Origin: Neodontobutis hainanensis
Lineage: Eukaryota; Chordata; Actinopteri; Gobiiformes; Odontobutidae
Direction of reading: 5' to 3'
DNA: 64,000 nucleotides
Assembly (NCBI GenBank): GCA_024349245.1
Contig: JALDNG010000022.1
Coordinates: 2,428,501 to 2,492,500 of the forward strand
Within the stretch, counting starts at the first letter, position 1. Each line of letters opens with the position of its first letter. The notes under the pieces are model-generated. The model was not told the DNA's origin. It saw nothing but the letters and a program-made list of their open reading frames with translations, and ran no database searches. Below are positions 58,439-64,000 of this stretch, one piece after another. Position numbers and translations under genes: made by a program.

Positions 58439-58959
58439 CTTAAAAACAAATATATTAAATTACATCACACTGTAGCGCACAAATGTTCTCTTCATGGACT
58501 TTTGAATAGAGTGTCTCATGAGCTGCGTGTGAGGTCAGAGCCATCCTTCACTTGTCATCATGATGCCACTTGTCACCTACAGGGGGCAGAGAGGTGGCCG
58601 AGCAGCTGGCGACTGGACACCTGAGCCACTCATTAAGGTGACTTTTATCCCCTTCGTCGTCGCACTGTGTCCTTGAGGCTCAGATGGACTGTGCCCACAA
58701 AGCATCATGACGGCTGAGCTCAAATCCCTCACTGTGTCTGTGTTTATATGTTAGTTAGCATGTTAGCAGCCTGTGATCAGCCTGTAATGTGGCAGTAGAG
58801 TAATGACAACCTGACATCACTAGTTTGGCCTGATATAACAATTTGTGTGTTTTTTTTATCATTTTGAGATACACATTAATCAATATGAGTCCATTGAATA
58901 TCACAACATAACATGCACACAAGTTGACACGGATTTTTGCTACTAAAGGTAACCATCCT

Positions 58960-60067
58960 CACCTGTGATCTGTTTGATTGTAATCAGTTTGTGTATAAAA
59001 GCTCAGTGAATATCTGGGCTCCTGACAGACCTTTGTATCTTTCATCCAGTGCTGCACGAATGTTTCTGTCTGAATCATGGGGGGAAGCAAAATAACTGTC
59101 AAAGGATTTGTGGGAAAAAGGTAATTGAACTGTATAAAACAGGAAAGATATTAAAGGAATTGAGAACGCCAATCAGCAGTGTTCAAACTCTAATAAAGAA
59201 GTGGAAGATAAGGAATTCTGTTGAAACCAAACCAAGGTCAGATATTTCATCCACTACTGGCAGGAACATTGTTCAGGATGCAAAGAAAAAAACACATATA
59301 ACTTCAGCTGAAATACAGGACTCTCTGAAAAAAAGTGGATGTTTCAAGATGCACAATAAGGAGACACTTGAAAATAGCTGCATGGTCAAGTCGCAAGAAA
59401 AAAAGCCATTACTACACAAATGTCACAAAGCATCCTAATTACAATACACCTAACAGCACAGAGACAAGCCCCAAAACTTCTGGAACAAAGTAGTTCGGAG
59501 TTATGAGACCAAAATTGAACTTTTTGTTACATTTGGGGAGTCAACCTATGATGAAAGGCACATGAAAAGATGAATGCAGCATGTTATCAGAAAATACTGG
59601 AGGAAAATTTGCACTCATTACATTGACGTTCCAACATGACAGCGATCCAAAGCACAAGGCCAAGTTAATCTGTCATTGGCTCCAGCAGCATAAAGTGAAG
59701 GTTCTGCACTGGCCTCAGTATCATTGAGCCACTCTGGGGAGATCTCAAACGTGCAGTTCATGTAAGACAGCCCAAGAATTTACAGGAACTGGAGGCTTTA
59801 CTATCTGAGAAAATAAAGAGCGTCATCCACAACTACTACTAGGTGGCAATACACAGTATTAAGAACTGATGTATCAGGGTCATTTGGGTAGTTTTTGTTG
59901 TCATTATTATTTAAAAAGAGTAAACACAGTTGTTTGACAATAAATGGCTCCTCCCAACCACTAATTATGAGTGAAAGAAAAGTTGTGTTATCATTCATAT
60001 TGTCTGAAAAATGGCCAAAAAATCACAGATTCTGCCAGTGTATGTAAACTTATGAGCACAACTGTAT
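58960..60067 (+). mobile_element. Tc1-like DD34E transposon relic, plus strand
   Basis: A 5' leader (tgtataaaagctcagtgaat, ctcctgacagacctttgtat) precedes transposase remnants: KVIELYKTGKILKELRTPIS, VQTLIKKWKIRNSVETKPRS (59110-59240), ITSAEIQDSLKKSG (59300-59340), and YETKIELF near 59500, where the first catalytic Asp is replaced by Tyr. A 3' terminal repeat near 60030-60067 reads gtatgtaaacttatgagcac. The left terminal repeat was not recognised, so the left border is approximate. Several frameshifts are present. Confidence 0.88.
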
Positions 60068-61526
60068 GTCATATTCAATGCAATTTTGCTAGATATTTAT
60101 CAGATTTTCCTTTACAACGCAATGTGAACTATTTTGAGCACTCAATGTAGAGTTAAAATTTTTATTGCAGAATTTGACAGAAGAACATTATTTAGGGCAG
60201 TATAACATAAAGAGAACATCATTTGTTTCCATTTGTTCTTGTAACACAGTGCATTATTTTAATGAACACACTGTCTTCTGAGCAGTTACTGTGACCCTGC
60301 ATGCCCTTGTGTAACCAATCCTCAGAGCCCAAATTGTGAGAAATCTTACAGAAAATTAAAAGTCCCCTCAGCTTATCCTTTAATCTCGAAGGGCATCTAC
60401 CCTCTGCTTGTCAAAGAAGAGGGACACTTAAATACAATGCTCTTTCTTATACAGGGTGCTTTCTTATTTGCTTTCAATTTTATTTATGTAGTGCATTATT
60501 ATAAATTGACAGCCTCTGGTCTGTTGTAGAAAACGTAATTCAGTAGTTGATGACACAAAAGTCTGTCAGTTGACCGCTTTAAATCAATGGACCAGCCGAG
60601 GATGTGGCTCAGATTTACTGTGTGTTTCCCCAAATACTTTCTCCCCCCTGCTTTCCTTCCAATGACTCTACGATGTGACTTGGCAGGAGTCGCCCGTGTT
60701 CGTAAACTGTGTCTAGACAGAGTGGAGATAATCAGACCTCAGCGACAGGCTCCTTGTTGGATGTCAATTGTCAAGTAAGTGGAGAGGGAGTTGCAGAGAG
60801 GCAGAGGCGATCATTAGAAACTGCACATTTTCAGACCCCTACAGTATGTTTCCCAGCAGAGTAAAGTGGTAAGGTAAGAGCTGTCACATCCTTTATACTG
60901 TGTATATTAGCACCAAATACCTACAAACCCTGATGTCTCATTGTTGTTGTTGAGGAACTCTTTAAACAATGTCACTGATAGCACAATGATGCGCTGCTTT
61001 TTTTTTTTGAATCCTCACAAATCAGCTCATACTGTGCAAAGCCTGTAAAAGTGGTAGTCTTTCTGGTGCTGTAGACTGTGGGATTGAGAAGAATGGTGGA
61101 TAGGATTTTTTTGGTCAGTAACGACATCAAATACCCTGTCAGTAATCCTTATAGTGTGAGACAGAGGGATGTGAGAGGTGACAAAGAGTCTACAGCCCAG
61201 AGTTGGATTTTTTTCCCTCTCTATTGTCGCCATTGCTTTTTCCCAGAAGGGTGCCTTGAGAAGACTTTTTGTTGTAATGGTTGTAATTTTTATGAGCTCA
61301 TTTACAGGGTGACCTGGCCACGTCAGAAATAAGTTACAAAATATTCAATAAAACAAAGCTGAGGTAAAAATACAATCAAAATTTACACAAATGAATAAAG
61401 TGCATCACAGACAGACAGTCTGAGAAAAGGAAAAAGTGACAACTCAGAAACAAAGACATTGTTTATGGTTTCTTCTTTAACATCGAGTGAAAGTCCCTCA
61501 GAGGTATCAGTTGAGAAAGTTTTTAT

Positions 61527-61573
61527 GCTGCTCCGTCGGCCTGGAAGACACTATTCCAGGCTGACGGAGCAGC
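61527..61573. repeat. Hairpin, 19-nt arms, 9-nt loop
   Basis: Arms 61527-61545 (gctgctccgtcggcctgga) and 61555-61573 (tccaggctgacggagcagc) pair with one mismatch (or one G-U pair in RNA); the loop is agacactat. GC-rich arms stand out from AT-rich surroundings. Confidence 0.85.
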
Positions 61574-62799
61574 AGAACTAAAAGCATGTTTCCCAAGATG
61601 AACAGACAAATAATAGACATCTCAAGAGTTTGGTAGCAACATCATGAATATGAATAACATTGTAGAAACAATAAATGCATCATATTCAATCATTTAAATC
61701 ATAGTGCCTTGACTTAAAACACAGACGGACTGGTTGCTTTACCAGAAACATTCAGTTCTAAAAAATAACCACTCCTAACTGACAATGTACTTTAATGTTA
61801 ATATGTCCTGCGCAAAACTAAACATCCCACATTGCCACATACATTTTGTTCCATTGAATAAACCAACAATACACACTGTGTTGTTAACTATACATTTAGG
61901 AAAATCACACTTTCTCTGGTTCAGAAGTAAGAGTTACCAATGCATTCATTTATGCTTGCAATTTATCCTAAAAAAATGCAAACTTTGTGTATGAAAATCT
62001 ACTAAAAATTAAAGTAGAAGATACAGAAGAGTACTACTCTCTTTGTGCAAATTTGTGCACAAAGCAAAAAGAATCCCCACTTTAATCCCAATAACGTCAC
62101 AACCACAGGCTTGAGATTAGCGCCCCTCTGGGTGACTGAGATACACACCCTCAGCCACACACTGAAAGTGTGTGAACTACCTCACGAGAAACATTAGCTG
62201 TCTGTCTAGTTTTCCTCCGGGTGCTTTGGGTTCCCCTACCACTAAAGACATCTACAATAAACCCCCCACTCACTGGGCTCCCCTAGAAAAAGAGTTCAGT
62301 GGGACTTTCCTGTATAAATAAAGGTTAAATTCAATAGTTTAAATAAATAAAGTACATTATAGGATCATTCTTCTTTAAACACAGACTCAGACAAGGCTAA
62401 GTGTAGCAGTAACTCATGACTCTTTCTACTGGTACAAAGTGATCTGTCTTTCTTTTTTCTTTATCCAGGGCAGACTCAATGAGAGAACACTTCTCTCTTT
62501 TCCATGAGTACCCTGTTTGGTATACAACAAATCAATAGATCAATACAAGGTTTATCAAAGCATAATCTATGGTTCAGTGTACAATCAGAACGGTTAATTA
62601 AAACATGAACATTGGCATTGTATACATACTTTCACAAGGGCTTTAAAATAGCTTAAAGACGCCACTCAGTCCAAATGAAGTGTTGGCTGAGCAAAATAAC
62701 TAAATGTTTTTTTACCCATTTCAAAATTGACATAAATACTTTGTAGGATTAAAAAGTCTTGAGACCTAATCTGGTGTGAACTGAACCTATAGTTAAGAC

Positions 62800-63430
62800 C
62801 AGTGGCGCTCGAACTGTGGTACGAGTACTACGTGGTACTCAGACTTTCTTGAGTGGACCTCAGAGATTTTTGGAAGATTTTCTTTTAAAAGGCAGATATT
62901 TAAAAATAAAATTATAAAATTAAAATAATATTCATGAAGCAATCAAACTGACCCCTGAGATGTTAGTGAATATTTATATGTTGTTTACTGTGACTCCCCT
63001 TTTATATGTAGTTTAATGGAACTACACTTGTAACCAGTAATATAACACAGAAGAGTGGGTAGTACTCAAAAAGCCAAACATTTTTTGAGGTGGTACTTAG
63101 TAGGAAGGGGGGTGGTTAGCCCTCCTGCCTCACAGCAAGACGGGATTGTGAGTTCAAAGCCCGGTAAGCTAGAACATTCTCAGCCGACTCCGGTCTTTCT
63201 GTGAGGAGTCTGATATCCTCCACGTGTTACTGTGGGTTCTCTCCGGGTACTCCAGCTTCCTCCCACCGTCCAAACACATGCATGTACAGGTTAACTGGCA
63301 ACTCAAAAGTGTCCCTAGTGCCAAAAGCTGCTGGGATAGGCTCTAGTCACCCGTGACCCCTAACGGGACTCAGCAGTAGAAAATTAATGAATGAATGAAT
63401 ACTTAGTGAGAATAGTTTGAGAATCACTGG
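62800..63430. mobile_element. hAT-like non-autonomous element interrupted by a SINE
   Basis: The ends are imperfect inverted repeats: cagtggcgctcgaactgt at 62800-62817 and atagtttgagaatcactgg at 63412-63430. Internal ggtacgagtactacgtggta and aaattataaaat-rich sequence resemble the abundant fish 'cagtggttctcaaactgtggtac' type. There is no transposase ORF. A SINE occupies 63102-63399. Confidence 0.6.
63102..63399 (+). repeat. SINE-like insertion with 8-bp target-site duplication
   Basis: Head ggtggttagccctcctgcct followed by cacagcaagacggga, a degraded B box (gttcaaagccc), then tctttctgtgaggag, tgggttctctccgggtactc and cttcctcccaccgtccaaac. The end is ctgggataggctctagtcac and an AATG tail. Flanked by tacttagt at 63094-63101 and 63400-63407. 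A different family from the other SINEs here. Confidence 0.8.
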
Positions 63431-64000
63431 TGTAGAATATGTGTTAAACAAAATAGGCAAAATGCCAAGAAGTACTTTATAAATGAATAAAAGATGATGT
63501 CATTATCTTCTTACGTTCAGTGATGGCCAACCAGATTTATTATACAGATCACAGTGGTGAGAGGGCTGAAAGTGCTGAGACTGGGTTGAGAGGTTTTAAC
63601 ATAGATCCACTAGAATGAATTATATCACGATAATCAAGAACTAAAAAGACAGCAGACTGGAATATTTGTTTATTATTGTTAATTTGTTTATTAAAGGGTA
63701 TATATTGTTTGTTTTTATAAAAAAGTTTTTATAAAAAAGAGAGTCTTGCTTTAAGGTTATTGGTTAGTTCTGTTAAATGCGTGTTAAAGGACAGCTTTTG
63801 ATCTCTCTAAATACCAAGGTATTTACAGAATACCATGGTACATGCTCAATCAAATTATTGTGTAGTAATTGAACACTTTCTAGAGATGTCCTGTTGTATG
63901 GAAGGAAAGACTAAATATTTGCATGGGCAGTAGAGGGCGCTACAGACCACAAACATTTATCATCTGCAAAAAAATAAATTAAGCTATGCTTTAGATTGTG

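Larger units (their letters stand above)
58439..64000 (-). other. OCA2 upstream intron/flank; start exon not found
   Basis: The exon with the OCA2 start codon should lie here or beyond 64000. I found no convincing candidate. Recognised contents are a Tc1-like relic (58960-60067), a hairpin (61527-61573), and a hAT-like element with a nested SINE (62800-63430). Confidence 0.6.

Noticed and set aside
58560..58740. Minus-strand ATG ORF of about 43 codons ending at a gtgaca donor-like site just upstream of the first recognised OCA2 exon
   Set aside because: The frame that would splice correctly (two trailing bases) has stops shortly upstream and no ATG, and the ATG frame ends in a stop at the donor. 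It is probably chance or a repeat remnant.
60590..60780. Minus-strand open frames and a plus-strand gtaagt, considered as the OCA2 start exon or another gene's exon
   Set aside because: No ATG in a usable frame, no similarity to known OCA2 N-termini, and phase not matching.
61027..61233. Minus-strand 68-codon ORF starting MATIEREKN, considered as the OCA2 N-terminus
   Set aside because: No dileucine or other expected features, no good donor in the right phase, and composition typical of random intronic sequence.

Overview
The window is vertebrate nuclear DNA, most likely from a spiny-rayed (percomorph) teleost. Coding sequence is split into short exons with GT-AG borders, and introns and spacers carry fish-type mobile elements: Rex3, Tc1-like transposons, L2/Maui-like and Rex1/Babar-like LINEs, tRNA-headed SINEs and long GT microsatellites. 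The species cannot be named from the sequence alone. There are no operons, CRISPR arrays or prokaryotic features.

Two conserved genes are present and converge. On the plus strand, 1591-10850 carries the last three recognised coding exons of a GABA-A receptor gamma subunit, best matched to gamma-3 (GABRG3): M1 and the start of M2, M2-M3, and the intracellular loop plus M4 with the stop codon. On the minus strand, 58438 down to 31512 carries 22 coding exons of OCA2 (the P protein, a melanosomal anion-channel/transporter-like protein of the IT/SLC13-like superfamily). The exons join in frame to 761 codons plus stop and lack only the N-terminal start exon (about 75 residues by comparison with the human protein). 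GABRG3 and OCA2 are also adjacent and convergent in other vertebrates (GABRB3-GABRA5-GABRG3-OCA2-HERC2), which supports both names.

Layout: 1-10850, 3' part of GABRG3 with introns holding two SINEs and a LINE fragment. 10851-31511, a 20.7 kb spacer between the two 3' ends. It contains a degenerate minisatellite, a GT microsatellite, a large inverted repeat, a Tc1-like relic split by a Rex3 insertion, an unclassified element with internal tandem units, and an L2/Maui-like LINE relic. 31512-58438, OCA2; its last intron (31600-39845) is the largest and holds several repeats, and a Tc1-like relic with an internal inverted duplication lies in the intron at 45848-48485. 58439-64000, upstream OCA2 intron or flank with another Tc1-like relic, a hairpin, and a hAT-like element interrupted by a SINE.

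The genes are not functionally linked: one is a neuronal chloride channel subunit and the other sets melanosome ion balance and pigmentation. I found no new multi-gene system. The points most worth checking are repeat-based: nested insertions with intact target-site duplications, SINEs sharing a LINE tail, a template-switch-like rearrangement in a transposon relic, two small unclassified repeat families, and a 78-bp CA repeat just downstream of an OCA2 5' splice site.
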